DNA from: Paraburkholderia sp. Ac-20340
GTDB lineage: Bacteria; Pseudomonadota; Gammaproteobacteria; Burkholderiales; Burkholderiaceae
DNA length: 64,000 nt
NCBI RefSeq assembly: GCF_017104965.1
Contig: NZ_JAAGPR010000031.1
Coordinates: 37,031-101,030 of the forward strand
Direction: 5' to 3'
Shown here: piece by piece, positions 34,586 through 43,457 of the stretch
How the letters are laid out: each line of letters opens with the position of its first letter
How positions within the stretch are numbered: position 1 is the stretch's first letter
The notes under the pieces: generated by a model
Databases searched by the model: none
What the model saw: only the letters and a program-made list of their open reading frames with translations
Told to the model about the DNA's origin: nothing
Made by a program: the position numbers and the translations under genes

Positions 34586-34762
34586 CTAATCGACGATCTT
34601 CTTCGCGACGAATACCCCGAGCAGCAGAAACGCAACGCACAGGATCAGGAAGATGAAGAACAGGATCTTGGCGATGGCGGCCGCACCGGCGGCAATACCG
34701 GTGAAACCAAGCAGAGCCGCGATAACGGCCACGATAGCAAAGAACAGAGCCATTTTCAGCAT
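34586..34762 (-). CDS. DUF1328 small membrane protein (YtjA-like)
   Basis: 58 residues from MLKMALFFAIVAVIAALLGFTG, with AGGAGA upstream. Two membrane helices, the GFTGIAAGAAAIAKILFFIF signature and the terminal GVFVAKKIVD match DUF1328/YtjA inner-membrane peptides, which are common in proteobacteria and often stress induced. Function is not known. Confidence 0.88.
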   Translation of the reverse strand: MLKMALFFAIVAVIAALLGFTGIAAGAAAIAKILFFIFLILCVAFLLLGVFVAKKIVD

Positions 34763-34891
34763 GGTCGATTTTCTCCTCGCGTGTGGGCGGCGCAAGCTCG
34801 CTCTGGCTCGCGCCGCGACTGGGCTGATTTGACGCGGTAAGGTGTCAGCAAGCGGTGTGCCCGAGCCGGCGAATCCCGCGAGGAGCGCCTT

Positions 34892-36910
34892 TTAACGCAC
34901 CGCCCGCGCACCCAGACTTCCCGGAAACGGCACGAACGCCAGGCTGCAATCGACCGGCGGATTCGCCGCGCCGCTCGCTGTCTGGGTGAGCGCGACGCCA
35001 TTGCCCAGCCCTTGCAGCGGCAGATTCGTGCCGCCCGCGCCCACGCCGATCTGTGCATCCGCGGCCGTCATCGAAAGCGGCGCGACATCGGCCACGACGT
35101 TATTGAGCGTAATCTGCAGCGGATTTACCACGGGCGGATTCGGCAGCCCAGCCGTTCCGGCCGACCAGCCTTTGCCCGCGAGGATCGGATTCGTCGTATT
35201 GAAGCCCTGGAACGTATAGCCCGAAGCATTGACGATACGAATACCGTCGAGGCTGATATTGCGGAAGTTCGGATAAAGCCCCGCATTGGTTGTCGGGCTG
35301 TAGTAAGGCGAAAAGATCAGCGCTTGGGGTTTCAGCGCAGCCGTGGGGTCGGCCGTGCGGATGCAGACATTCTGGTAATGAATATTGGCGATCAGGCCGC
35401 TGCGGCTCCAGTCGGATTTGATGCGCAGGCCGTTGTCCGCGCCATCCATCACGAGGTCGTAGACATTCACGTTGCTCACACTCGGATAGACGCCGTCCAG
35501 CGCGGCGACATCGGCATTGGCCATACCGTTATCCGATCCCGCGGATTCGCTGCCGATCGACATGCCGTGGCCTTCGTAGAAGTGGCTGTGCGCGATCGTG
35601 ACGTTATAGGTGCGGCCGTTGACCGTGCCTGTGCCGCCCTTGATGGCGATGTTGTCGTCGCCGGTGCGAATCGACGTATAGGCGATCAGGATATTGCTGG
35701 CGTCGCCGGTGAGTTTGCCGGGGTTGCCTGGGTTACTCGTGATCGGCCCGGAACTGGCGGGGTCGATGCCATCGGTGTTCTTTGCGTTGAGCGTGCTGTA
35801 AGGCGCGCCCAGGTAATTCGTCATCGCCTCGTAAGCGGTGGTTGGCGTGAAGATTTTCACGCCCCAGGCCGTGAAGCCGTCGATGCCGCTCGGTACGACG
35901 TGGAATTTGGGCGCGTTCTGCAGCGTGATGCGATAGAGCGTGAAATTGCGGCCGTTGTTGATCTGGATAAGACGCGGATTGTTCTGCGAAGCGTTCTGCA
36001 CGACGTTGGCCTGCCAGCCGATGTCCCACCAGCTCATGGCCGTGCCGTCCGGCCTTTTGAGCAGCGCCGGGTCGCCGGGAATGCTGCTGAGGAGCGGGCT
36101 GCCGCCGCGTCCGTCGATGGTGCCGTCGCCCATCACGGCGCTGTTGCTCGTTTTGGCGGCGGTGATGAGGGCGTTGCAGCCGTTGTCGCTCGACGTGATC
36201 ACGCCGCAGCTTGCCGTGCCTTTGGCTTTGTCGAACTGGCGCGGATCGCGCGAGGCATAGAGCGTGACGCCGCCGTCGATCCAGAGTGTGACGCCGCTGG
36301 GCAGCGTGAGCGGGCCGGAGAGGAAGGCGTTCGCGCCGCCGGGGCCAGCCATGAGGTGCACGACTTTGTTGGTGGCGAGGCCGGTGCTGGCGGCGTTCGT
36401 GCAACTCGTGAGAGCGTTCTGGATGCGCGTGGTGTCGGGTGCGGTGTTGCTGGCGTCCGCGCTATCGGGCAGCAGGCCGTTGGGCAGCGCGGTGAGATCC
36501 GCGTTGAGCGTCGCACACAACTGGCTCGTTGCAGGCAGCGTGGGTTCGGGCGGTAGCGCGCTATCGCTCGTGGTCGTGCCGACCTGGAAGCCTGGTGTGG
36601 TGGGTGAGGTGGGTGGGGTGTTATCGGATGCGTCGCTGGCCGGGGTGAGCGGCGTGACGGGCGGGGTATCGCTGCTGGTATCGCCCGCAACGTTCGGGCT
36701 GTCCGCGTTCTGGCTCGCCGATGCGACCACGGGCGCAGTGGTGTTTTCGACAGTACCGTTGCCCGTTGGCGAAATCGAACCGCCGCAAGCGGAGAGTGTC
36801 AGCGCGATGCTCATCGTGCCGATCAGACCAGGGCGAATGAAAGCGCTTTGCGTGCGCGGCGAGCGCGCGCCATCGAGGAAGGACGAAGCCTTGTCGGAGC
36901 TGAATGCCAT
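34892..36910 (-). CDS. Glycoside hydrolase family 28 polygalacturonase, lipoprotein
   Basis: 672 residues. A lipoprotein signal with lipobox LSAC (Cys about 42 after a long positively charged n-region), a Thr/Pro/Ser-rich linker of about 120 residues, then a right-handed beta-helix. All four GH28 signatures are visible: NTDGIDP, GDDNIAIKGG (catalytic Asp pair), GHGMSIGSE (His) and LRIKSDW (Arg-Ile-Lys). It would hydrolyse homogalacturonan or rhamnogalacturonan at the cell surface. The start could also be at 36922. No other pectin gene is adjacent. Confidence 0.88.
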   Translation of the reverse strand: MAFSSDKASSFLDGARSPRTQSAFIRPGLIGTMSIALTLSACGGSISPTGNGTVENTTAPVVASASQNADSPNVAGDTSSDTPPVTPLTPASDASDNTPPTSPTTPGFQVGTTTSDSALPPEPTLPATSQLCATLNADLTALPNGLLPDSADASNTAPDTTRIQNALTSCTNAASTGLATNKVVHLMAGPGGANAFLSGPLTLPSGVTLWIDGGVTLYASRDPRQFDKAKGTASCGVITSSDNGCNALITAAKTSNSAVMGDGTIDGRGGSPLLSSIPGDPALLKRPDGTAMSWWDIGWQANVVQNASQNNPRLIQINNGRNFTLYRITLQNAPKFHVVPSGIDGFTAWGVKIFTPTTAYEAMTNYLGAPYSTLNAKNTDGIDPASSGPITSNPGNPGKLTGDASNILIAYTSIRTGDDNIAIKGGTGTVNGRTYNVTIAHSHFYEGHGMSIGSESAGSDNGMANADVAALDGVYPSVSNVNVYDLVMDGADNGLRIKSDWSRSGLIANIHYQNVCIRTADPTAALKPQALIFSPYYSPTTNAGLYPNFRNISLDGIRIVNASGYTFQGFNTTNPILAGKGWSAGTAGLPNPPVVNPLQITLNNVVADVAPLSMTAADAQIGVGAGGTNLPLQGLGNGVALTQTASGAANPPVDCSLAFVPFPGSLGARAVR

Positions 36911-37451
36911 GTGTGATCCCATCGGATTGCATTGAAGTGCGCGGAGATCGGCAAGCTGCTCATCTGACAACGCGCTCGCCGTCGCTGTGTTGTCTTACAA
37001 CGCTGCGTAGTGTAGTGATCCGATGAAGCGGCATCACACCTGGTAGATGCCCTGACATTTTTTCAGGATGACTGAATGAAATTTTGGGAAAAGGCGAGAG
37101 GATGCGCGTGAGCAGGCGGCATGAGGAAATCGATAGATCGCCGTAGTTTGCGGCATATCAATCGGTGTGCTGCGTCGCTTGCGCGGAATCTCCGCGCGCG
37201 TTTGACCGCGCTCAATGCAGACGCAATCGGAGGAAGAGGCGGCGACGACGTAGGCCGTCGCATCTACCGATATCCGCGATCGCCTATTCGCACGCGCAAA
37301 TCAGAAGCCGCGCGCAGCGGTTTTTTGACGCTGCGCAAGCCGCTGAAAAGCGGCCCGTCGTGCTGGAGGGGCGCACGACGGGCCAAACCGGCGCCGTACA
37401 GGGACGGCGCCGTCCGAGGGAGCGATGAGGCGAACCTAAGAGAGAAACGGC
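36911..37451. other. 541-base gap; polygalacturonase leader and a hairpin array
   Basis: No supported gene. The left part is the polygalacturonase promoter region, with a small inverted repeat GTTGT-ctt-ACAAC at 36989-37001. The right part, after the YciI stop, holds four consecutive stem-loops (37312-37411). An open frame across 37121-37549 is Arg-rich and lacks any protein-like pattern. Confidence 0.55.
37312..37411. terminator. Array of four stem-loops after the IclR-led operon
   Basis: Stems are GCGCAGCG/CGCTGCGC (37312-37336, T6 in the loop), GCCGCT/AGCGGC (37339-37354), GGCCCGTCGTGC/GCACGACGGGCC (37352-37384, perfect 12 bases) and GGCGCCGT/ACGGCGCC (37390-37411). The second and third overlap and exclude each other. 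Together they follow the stop of the last gene of the minus-strand operon. Confidence 0.7.
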
Positions 37452-37748
37452 TTAGAGATAGCAGGCGCCGTCCACATAAGCCTTGCGCCAGCGCACGATG
37501 CTCACGCGCTCGAACAGGCCGACGTGCGAAAACGGGTCCTGCGCGATAAAGGCTTCGGCTTCTTCGCGCGTTTCGACATCGACGATATAGATGCCGCCGC
37601 CCGCGCTCGAACCGTCATCGTTGAGCTTGGCGCCGCAGGCCAGCAGCAGGCGCTTGTGCTGCGCGAGAAAATCCAGGTGCACGTCGCGTTCGCGCGCGCG
37701 CACGTGGCCGTGGTCAGGCTTGTCGAATGTCTCGATCAGAAACGGCAT
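37452..37748 (-). CDS. YciI-family protein
   Basis: 98 residues with the YCII pattern: MPFLIETFDKPDHGHVRARERDVHLDFLAQHKRLLLACGAKLNDDG, then GGIYIVDVETREEAEAFIAQDPF with the conserved Asp-Pro-Phe. The ferredoxin-like fold occurs in small dehalogenases, lactone isomerases and binding proteins. It is the last gene of the minus-strand operon, 23 bases after a muconolactone-isomerase-like gene with the same fold, suggesting both act on small ring or lactone intermediates. Confidence 0.85.
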   Translation of the reverse strand: MPFLIETFDKPDHGHVRARERDVHLDFLAQHKRLLLACGAKLNDDGSSAGGGIYIVDVETREEAEAFIAQDPFSHVGLFERVSIVRWRKAYVDGACYL

Positions 37749-37771
37749 GGCTTACTCCGTGCTGGTCAGAT

Positions 37772-38056
37772 TCAATTCGGCGCGATGGCGGACGGATGCT
37801 GCGCCAGCGGCGTCACGCTGATCTTCATGAACGGGAAGAGCGGCAGCGCCGAAAGCAGCGTGTGCAGTTCGTCGTTCGACTCCACGTCGAATACGCTGTA
37901 ATTCGCGTATTCGCCCGCGACGCGCCACAGATGACGCCATTTGCCTTCGTGCTGAAGCCGTTGCGAAAAGGCCTTTTCTTCGGCCTTGAGTTTGTCGGCG
38001 TAAGCGGCGTCGGTGCCGTGCGGAATCTGCACCTGCATGTGCACGAGATACAGCAT
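37772..38056 (-). CDS. Muconolactone delta-isomerase-like protein
   Basis: 94 residues, the size of CatC. MLYLVHMQVQIPHG, KAEEKAFSQRLQHEGKWRHLWRVAGEYANYSVFDVESNDELHTLLSALPLFPFM follow the CatC pattern, including the ExxxxxxLQxxGxWxxLWRxxG segment. CatC isomerises muconolactone to 3-oxoadipate enol-lactone in catechol degradation, but no catA or catB is present here, so it probably works on a different lactone within this operon. Confidence 0.85.
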   Translation of the reverse strand: MLYLVHMQVQIPHGTDAAYADKLKAEEKAFSQRLQHEGKWRHLWRVAGEYANYSVFDVESNDELHTLLSALPLFPFMKISVTPLAQHPSAIAPN

Positions 38057-38090
38057 GATTAATCTCCGTTAAAAGTCAGGATGCGCGGCA

Positions 38091-39416
38091 TCAGCCCCAA
38101 ACCAGAATCGCCACCGAATACACGATGCCGATCCAGAACATCATGATGACCGTGTAGCCCATGATGTCCTTGAGCTTGAGGCGCGAGAGCGCCAGCGCGG
38201 GCAGAATCCAGAACGGCTGCACCAGATCGTTCCACGCATTGCCGAGCATCACGGCCGTGGACGTATGGCCCACCGATGCGCCGATGGTCTTCGCTGCTTC
38301 GATCATGAACGGACCCTGGATGACCCAGTGGCCGCCACCCGAAGGCGCGAAAAAGTTGATGACGAACGAACTGATCAAACCCCAGAAGGGCAGCGTGGCA
38401 GGCGTGGCCACTTTGACGAACGCCTCGGAAAGCGTATTGACGAGCCCCGACGACGCCATGATCGCCATGATGCCCGCATAGAACGGATACTGAAGAATGA
38501 TGCCGCTAATGGTGCGAATGCCTTCGTTGAGCTTCTCCACATAGCGGATCGGCGTGCCGAGCAGCAGAATCCCCAGAAACAGAATAAAGAAGTTAATCAG
38601 GTTCAGGTCGATCGAGCCGCCCTGCACGAAATGCAGCGCCACATAACCCATGCCGATCGCGCCGATCACATAGCTCAGCAGGCGGCTGTTATTCAGGCGA
38701 TTGGCGAGCGTCTTGCCTTCGTCGATATCGATTGCAGGCGCGGCCTTGGGCGCTTCCTCCAGCGCGCGATCGATTTCCTTCACCGGCTGACCGGGCTTCG
38801 GATGCAACCATGCATTGAGCAGCGGCAGCGTGATGATGGTCACGAGACTCGTGATCAGCATCGTCGGCGAGAAAATCGTTTCGGATAACGGAATAATGCC
38901 CATCTGGGCTTCGAGCGGATGTCCCTTGGTGGAGATCAGCACGGGAATGCTGGCGGAAAGTCCCAGACCGTAAAGCGTGAAGCCGCTATAAGCCGAAGCG
39001 ATGATCAGCGGGTAATGCACGCCCTTGACGCGCAGCGCAAGCTTGCGCGCGACAATGCCGCCCACCACGAGACCGAAACCCCAGTTCAGATAGCTGCCGA
39101 TACCGCCCACCAGCGTCGCGACGATGATCGCCATACGCGGCGAATCGACATGCGAAACCAGCCGATTCAGAAAGCGGTCCGTGAGCGGCGCGGTGGCCAG
39201 CACATAGCCCATGGCGAGAATCACGGCCATCTGCGTCGTGAACGCGAGCAGCGCCCAGAAGCCTTTGCCCCAGCTCGTCGTGAGCGCGGTGACGGTCTGG
39301 CCTTGCACGATGACGGCCAGCGCCATCGTGAGCAAAGTGAGGCCGATCGCAAAGACGAAGGGATCGGGCAGATACCGGCGCATCAGCTCGGTAAAGAAGG
39401 CTGTGACTCGCTGCAT
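38091..39416 (-). CDS. Short-chain fatty acid transporter (AtoE family, TIGR00366)
   Basis: 441 residues with about 12 hydrophobic segments. Family signatures LPDPFVFAIGLTLLTM at the start, INWGFGLVVGGIVARKLA in the middle and FAPSGGGHWVIQGPFMIEAA near residue 345 match AtoE, which imports butyrate and other short-chain acids. Its place in the operon suggests the substrate is a short hydroxy- or keto-acid. It starts 88 bases after the 3-hydroxyacyl-CoA-dehydrogenase-like gene. Confidence 0.9.
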   Translation of the reverse strand: MQRVTAFFTELMRRYLPDPFVFAIGLTLLTMALAVIVQGQTVTALTTSWGKGFWALLAFTTQMAVILAMGYVLATAPLTDRFLNRLVSHVDSPRMAIIVATLVGGIGSYLNWGFGLVVGGIVARKLALRVKGVHYPLIIASAYSGFTLYGLGLSASIPVLISTKGHPLEAQMGIIPLSETIFSPTMLITSLVTIITLPLLNAWLHPKPGQPVKEIDRALEEAPKAAPAIDIDEGKTLANRLNNSRLLSYVIGAIGMGYVALHFVQGGSIDLNLINFFILFLGILLLGTPIRYVEKLNEGIRTISGIILQYPFYAGIMAIMASSGLVNTLSEAFVKVATPATLPFWGLISSFVINFFAPSGGGHWVIQGPFMIEAAKTIGASVGHTSTAVMLGNAWNDLVQPFWILPALALSRLKLKDIMGYTVIMMFWIGIVYSVAILVWG

Positions 39417-39503
39417 GGTTGTGTCTCTTTCAGGTCGTAGTAATTCTTGGGTCTCTCTCGCGTTGCTGCGAGTGTTTTGATCGGGATGGTACGAGGTAGG
39501 GAA

Positions 39504-40463
39504 TCAGTCCTCGGCGCGCCCTGTGTGTTTTCGATGCCGCGCAAGCTGCATTAATTGACGATCGCGCCAGGCCACGCGCGCGTCCCATTGATCGAGCGGC
39601 AAGGCCGTGCGCCGCGCGGCTTCCACCTGCGCGACCAGCTCGGGCGTCCACGGATCGTGCTGACCGCGCTCGGCGCCCATGCGTTCGTACGACGGCCCCA
39701 TCTTCTGCGCATGCGAGGCAATGCCGCCGCGCGTATTCAGATCGACGGTCTCGAACGGGCCGATCACCGACCAGCGCGGCGCGAGGCCTTCGCGCATGAC
39801 CGTATCGATATCGTCGACGGAAGCCACGCCGTCGCGCACGAGGCAATACGCTTCGCGCAGCACCGCACCTTGCAGGCGGTTGAAAATGAAACCGGCCACT
39901 TCTTTCTTCACGCGCACGGGCATGAGGCCCGCTTCGCCATAAAGCGCGATCGCACGCGTGGTGGCCGCGGCCGAGGTGAACGGCGCCGGCACGATCTCGA
40001 CGATGGGCACGAGATAGGGCGGGTTGCCAGGATGCGCCACGAGACAGCGTGCGTGTCCGGGCAGGCTTTCGTCGATGAACTTCGACGCCGCGAGAAACGA
40101 CGATGCGCTCGCGAGGATCGCCTGAGGCGGTGCGAATTTATCCAGTTGTACGAATAGATCGCGCTTGAGTTCCGCACGCTCGGGCGCGCATTCCTGCACG
40201 AGATCGGCATTGGCCACGGCGGCTTCGAGTGTATCGACGATGTCGATGCGCTCTGCGATCTGAACGCTGCCTTCGTCGATCAGCGCGAAACGCGTGAGAT
40301 CGGCGAGGCGCAGCGCGATTTCCGCGGGCGCTGCCGCACGACGCTGCGCATCGGGATCGAACAGGCGCACGCGCCAGCCTGCGCGCGCGAACACGATCGC
40401 GAAGGCCACGCCGATGCTCCCCGCACCGACGATGCCCGCGCGACGCAGTGCGATCGTTTCCAT
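39504..40463 (-). CDS. 3-hydroxyacyl-CoA dehydrogenase-like NAD oxidoreductase (lambda-crystallin/carnitine dehydrogenase type)
   Basis: 319 residues from METIALRRAGIVGAGSIGVAFAIVFARAG (Rossmann GxGxxG, NAD-specific). The family block QECAPERAELKRDLFVQLD and the catalytic AHPGNPPYLVPIVEIVPAP (His, preceding Asn-Pro-Pro) match L-gulonate and L-carnitine 3-dehydrogenases, which oxidise free 3-hydroxy acids rather than CoA esters. It begins 2 bases after the SDR stop, so the two are translationally coupled. Confidence 0.85.
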   Translation of the reverse strand: METIALRRAGIVGAGSIGVAFAIVFARAGWRVRLFDPDAQRRAAAPAEIALRLADLTRFALIDEGSVQIAERIDIVDTLEAAVANADLVQECAPERAELKRDLFVQLDKFAPPQAILASASSFLAASKFIDESLPGHARCLVAHPGNPPYLVPIVEIVPAPFTSAAATTRAIALYGEAGLMPVRVKKEVAGFIFNRLQGAVLREAYCLVRDGVASVDDIDTVMREGLAPRWSVIGPFETVDLNTRGGIASHAQKMGPSYERMGAERGQHDPWTPELVAQVEAARRTALPLDQWDARVAWRDRQLMQLARHRKHTGRAED

Positions 40464-40465
40464 CG

Positions 40466-41167
40466 TCACACTCCCGCGACGCCGACCGTCATGCCGCCGC
40501 ACACGTAGAGCACCTGGCCCGTGACGAAGCCGCTGCGCGCGTCGAGCAGATACGAGGCGGCGTGGGCGACATCGTCGGGCGTGCCTACGCGTTTGACCGG
40601 CACGGCATCGATGATCGCCTGCGTGCGCGGCGCGCCCGGCGGGTTGGCGCGATCGAATAGTTCGGTGCGGATGGGGCCGGGGCCGATGGCGTTCGCGGTC
40701 ACGCCGAAAGCACCGAGTTCAAGCGCCCACACGCGCGTCATGCCGATCAACGCGGCCTTGGTGGCCGAATACGCGGTGCGCAATTCCTTGCCGAGCGCCG
40801 CGCGCGACGACATATTGACGATGCGCCCGAAGCCCGCGGCCTTCATGCCCGGCAGCAGCGCCTGCATGCACTGCTGCGCGCAACGCACATTGAGCGCCCA
40901 CGCGAGTTCGAGTTCCTCGAGTGTTTGATGCTCGGCATCGTTAGGCACGACCACGCCGACGTTATTGATAAGACGCGTGATCGGGCCGCCTTCGAGCGCG
41001 CGCGCGAGTGCGGCGGCGGTGGCCTGCGTATCGGTGAGGTCGGCGAGAATGCCGTCGCCTGCGCGGTCGATCACGACCGCTTCGTAGCCATCCGCTTCGC
41101 AGCGCGCGGCGCACGCGGCGCCAATGCCGGCCGCGCCGCCGGTGATCAAAACTCGTTCTTTAGCCAT
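40466..41167 (-). CDS. Short-chain dehydrogenase/reductase (SDR)
   Basis: 233 residues from MAKERVLITGGAAGIGAAC. TGxxxGIG cofactor motif, NNVG strand, catalytic Ser in IVNMSSRAALGKE, Y-x3-K in TAYSATKAALIG, and a C-terminal FVTGQVLYVCGGMTVG. The Asp after the second strand (VVIDRAG) points to NAD. It may act before or after the hydroxy-acid dehydrogenase in the same operon; substrate unknown. Confidence 0.92.
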   Translation of the reverse strand: MAKERVLITGGAAGIGAACAARCEADGYEAVVIDRAGDGILADLTDTQATAAALARALEGGPITRLINNVGVVVPNDAEHQTLEELELAWALNVRCAQQCMQALLPGMKAAGFGRIVNMSSRAALGKELRTAYSATKAALIGMTRVWALELGAFGVTANAIGPGPIRTELFDRANPPGAPRTQAIIDAVPVKRVGTPDDVAHAASYLLDARSGFVTGQVLYVCGGMTVGVAGV

Positions 41168-41281
41168 GATATGAATGCGATGTGTCTCGTGTATGGACAG
41201 ATAAGAAGGATTGCTTATCGAATTCGTGCCGGATTGAGATCGATTGATGTGCAAGCTCAGACGGGTGCGATCAGACCAACG

Positions 41282-42334
41282 TCAAACGGTCGCCACCGGC
41301 GTCACGGGCGAACCCATTGCACCCGGCAGCCGCAGCGGCGGCGCTGTGAGCATGAAGCGCGTGCGGCCATGTTCGCGCAGCCAGTTGGCGAGATCGCGCA
41401 GATACCAAAGCTCGCCCAGCGGCAGGCCCAGCTTGAACAGACAGTGGTGGTGCAGCGGCATCAGCGGATGCTCGCCCGGCGTGGCGGGCTGGCGCGCGGG
41501 ATAGCGTTCGACCGCGTAGTTATCGGCGGCCAGCGCGGCAATGCCCGAATCGCTGATCCATTGCAGCAGCCGTTCGTCACGGCCGTCGAGTGCGCTGCAA
41601 TGGCTCGCGAGCACGGCTTCGTCGGGCTGTTTGTTCATCTCCAGCACCATCTCGGCGAACCCGGTGCGCAGCACCAGCATGTCGCCGCGTTCGACTTCGA
41701 CCTTGTCCGCTGCCATCACGTGCATGAGATCGTCGTAGCCGACCGTGCGGCACTCGCGCCCGAAATGCGCGGCCAGATCGATCAGCACGCCGCGGCCCTG
41801 CATGCCTTTGACGGCGAGATTTTCGATGCCGAGCACGTCCGCATGGCTGTGCTCGCCGCCGCAGGCGTGCGGCGCGAAGCCGTCCTCTGCGGGATAAGTC
41901 ATGGGGCCGACGATGTCGCGGTTCGCGCGATAGCCGTTGTAATAGACGCTTTCGGCCACGCCGTCGCCATCGGCGTCGAAACGCGCGCCTACGTGGGCAA
42001 GCGCATCCCATTGCGTCGAATATTGCAGCGAGAGCAGCACCTGATCGTCGCTGACGATGTCGGTGGCCGACGGCTCGTTGCGCGCGAACGGGAAGTTCAC
42101 ATACGGCAGGCCGTCGCGAAACGTCGGGCGCAGCACGGGCGGGTGACGGCGCACGTTGAGCTTGCTTTCGCCGGGGAAATCGAGCGGCAGCGACAGCGTG
42201 AAACTCAGTCCCGCCTGGATTTCGCGTGCGCCCTTGAGCACCTGCTCCGCGCCGATGAGGTTGGGGCGGCCCAACTGATCGTCGGGTCCGAAGTCGCCCC
42301 AGTTCGAGCCTTCCGGCCGGTTCTTCCAACGCAT
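41282..42334 (-). CDS. Cyclase-family metal-dependent hydrolase (kynurenine formamidase fold)
   Basis: 350 residues from MRWKNRPEGSNWGDFGPDDQLG, an N-terminus shared by long bacterial members. The metal motif is QWDALAHVGARFD (variant of HxGTHxD), followed by GRGVLIDLAAH and later LVLRTGF. The fold hydrolyses formamides, isatin or lactone-like rings. It follows the IclR gene by 55 bases and precedes the SDR by 114 bases on the same strand. Confidence 0.85.
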   Translation of the reverse strand: MRWKNRPEGSNWGDFGPDDQLGRPNLIGAEQVLKGAREIQAGLSFTLSLPLDFPGESKLNVRRHPPVLRPTFRDGLPYVNFPFARNEPSATDIVSDDQVLLSLQYSTQWDALAHVGARFDADGDGVAESVYYNGYRANRDIVGPMTYPAEDGFAPHACGGEHSHADVLGIENLAVKGMQGRGVLIDLAAHFGRECRTVGYDDLMHVMAADKVEVERGDMLVLRTGFAEMVLEMNKQPDEAVLASHCSALDGRDERLLQWISDSGIAALAADNYAVERYPARQPATPGEHPLMPLHHHCLFKLGLPLGELWYLRDLANWLREHGRTRFMLTAPPLRLPGAMGSPVTPVATV

Positions 42335-42389
42335 GCTGTCTTCCTCCACATCTCTTTTGCGGCGCTGTTTTCGCGCACGTCCGGCCGTA

Positions 42390-43133
42390 TCAGGCTGCGA
42401 GCAGCGACGGCGGAATCTGCGCGTACACATCGAGCAGCGCCTGTACGGCTTGCGGCTCGTTTCTCAACAGACGCGCCTTGGGCGCGCCGATGACGAGCGC
42501 AAACGCCTCGCCATGAATCAGGAACCCGCGCGCGAGCCCGGCCACGTCTTCGACGCTTTCGCCGGTCGAGCGATGCCAGCCATCGACCACGCCTTGCTCG
42601 ATCTCGCGTTCGAGCTTCGCGCGGTCGAGCATCGAACCGTCCGCGGCGGGCAGCAGCGGCTCGCTGTTGTCGAGCAGCTTGCGGCGCGCTTCGGTGCCTA
42701 GCGCGCCGAGCAGGGCCTTGCCCGCCGCGCTCGCGATCGACATGAAGCCGCCGGGTTCGTCGCTGTAGCGAATCTTCTGGCGCGACTGGACCACGTCGAG
42801 ATAGACGACGCGATTGCCCGCGAGCGAGGCCAGCCCGGCCGTTTCTCCGGTGGCGTCGCGCAGCGCGGTGAGCAGCGGCTGGAACATCAGCGTGAGCGGG
42901 TCCTCGCTGCAAATGTCGCGCGCGACGTGCAGCAGACGCTGCGTGGGGTAATAGCCCGCCTTCACGCCCGGCGCGTAGAGGTAGCCTTTGGCCACCATCG
43001 TCTGCAAAAGGGCATGACAGCTCGAAAGCGGGATCTCGGTTCGACGCGCAATTTCGCTGTAGATCATCGGTTGCCGGACTTCGGCAAAGAGGTTGATCAC
43101 ATCGAAGACGCGGACAGCAGTTTTCACATCCAT
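42390..43133 (-). CDS. IclR-family transcriptional regulator
   Basis: 247 residues from MDVKTAVRVFDVINLFAEVRQPMIYSEIARRT. N-terminal winged helix (about 5-65, with IPLSSCHALLQTMVAKGYL) and the IclR effector domain with YPTQRLLHVA, FMSIASAAGKALLGALG. Upstream in-frame codons to 43229 are not IclR-like. It is the first gene of the minus-strand operon and divergent from the MFS transporter, so it likely controls both. Confidence 0.92.
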   Translation of the reverse strand: MDVKTAVRVFDVINLFAEVRQPMIYSEIARRTEIPLSSCHALLQTMVAKGYLYAPGVKAGYYPTQRLLHVARDICSEDPLTLMFQPLLTALRDATGETAGLASLAGNRVVYLDVVQSRQKIRYSDEPGGFMSIASAAGKALLGALGTEARRKLLDNSEPLLPAADGSMLDRAKLEREIEQGVVDGWHRSTGESVEDVAGLARGFLIHGEAFALVIGAPKARLLRNEPQAVQALLDVYAQIPPSLLAA

Positions 43134-43457
43134 GAGAGCATTATCGGCATATCGATAACGCTCTGACAATATGCTTACGGGTAAACACCTGGCGAGCGCG
43201 CATCGCCGTCCAGCCTGAGCGCGAGGCAATCGCGGGTTATCCCTTGGTTGACGCTATGAAACGGGCGCTCCATAGTCCGCACCTTCTGACTTTCGTTCGA
43301 TAAATGAAAGGTTGTTCTTGATGCGAACATTGCGAATGGCTTTCGGTTGAGGCCGCGTTTCGTATCGGGGCTCGATGTTTCTTATCGGAAAGGCAGTCGG
43401 ATTCCACGTGTTTCGTATGAGAAACGCGGCGGTCGAAAACGATATTGGAGACGTACC
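43134..43457. promoter_or_regulatory. Divergent promoter region with candidate IclR operators
   Basis: 324 bases without a gene. On the IclR side TTATCG-N6-CGATAA (43141-43158) lies just upstream of the iclR start. On the transporter side GTTTCGTATCGG (43357), GTTTCTTATCGG (43377) and the palindrome GTTTC-N6-GAAAC (43410-43425) repeat a GTTTC(G/T)TAT element at intervals of 20 and 33 bases, near whole helical turns. Confidence 0.5.

Noticed and set aside
35012..36556. 514-codon open frame on the plus strand
   Set aside because: Antisense of the polygalacturonase that carries four GH28 signatures.
37121..37549. 142-codon plus-strand frame in the gap after the yciI gene
   Set aside because: Arg-rich, crosses the hairpin array and the 3' end of the opposite gene, no ribosome site.
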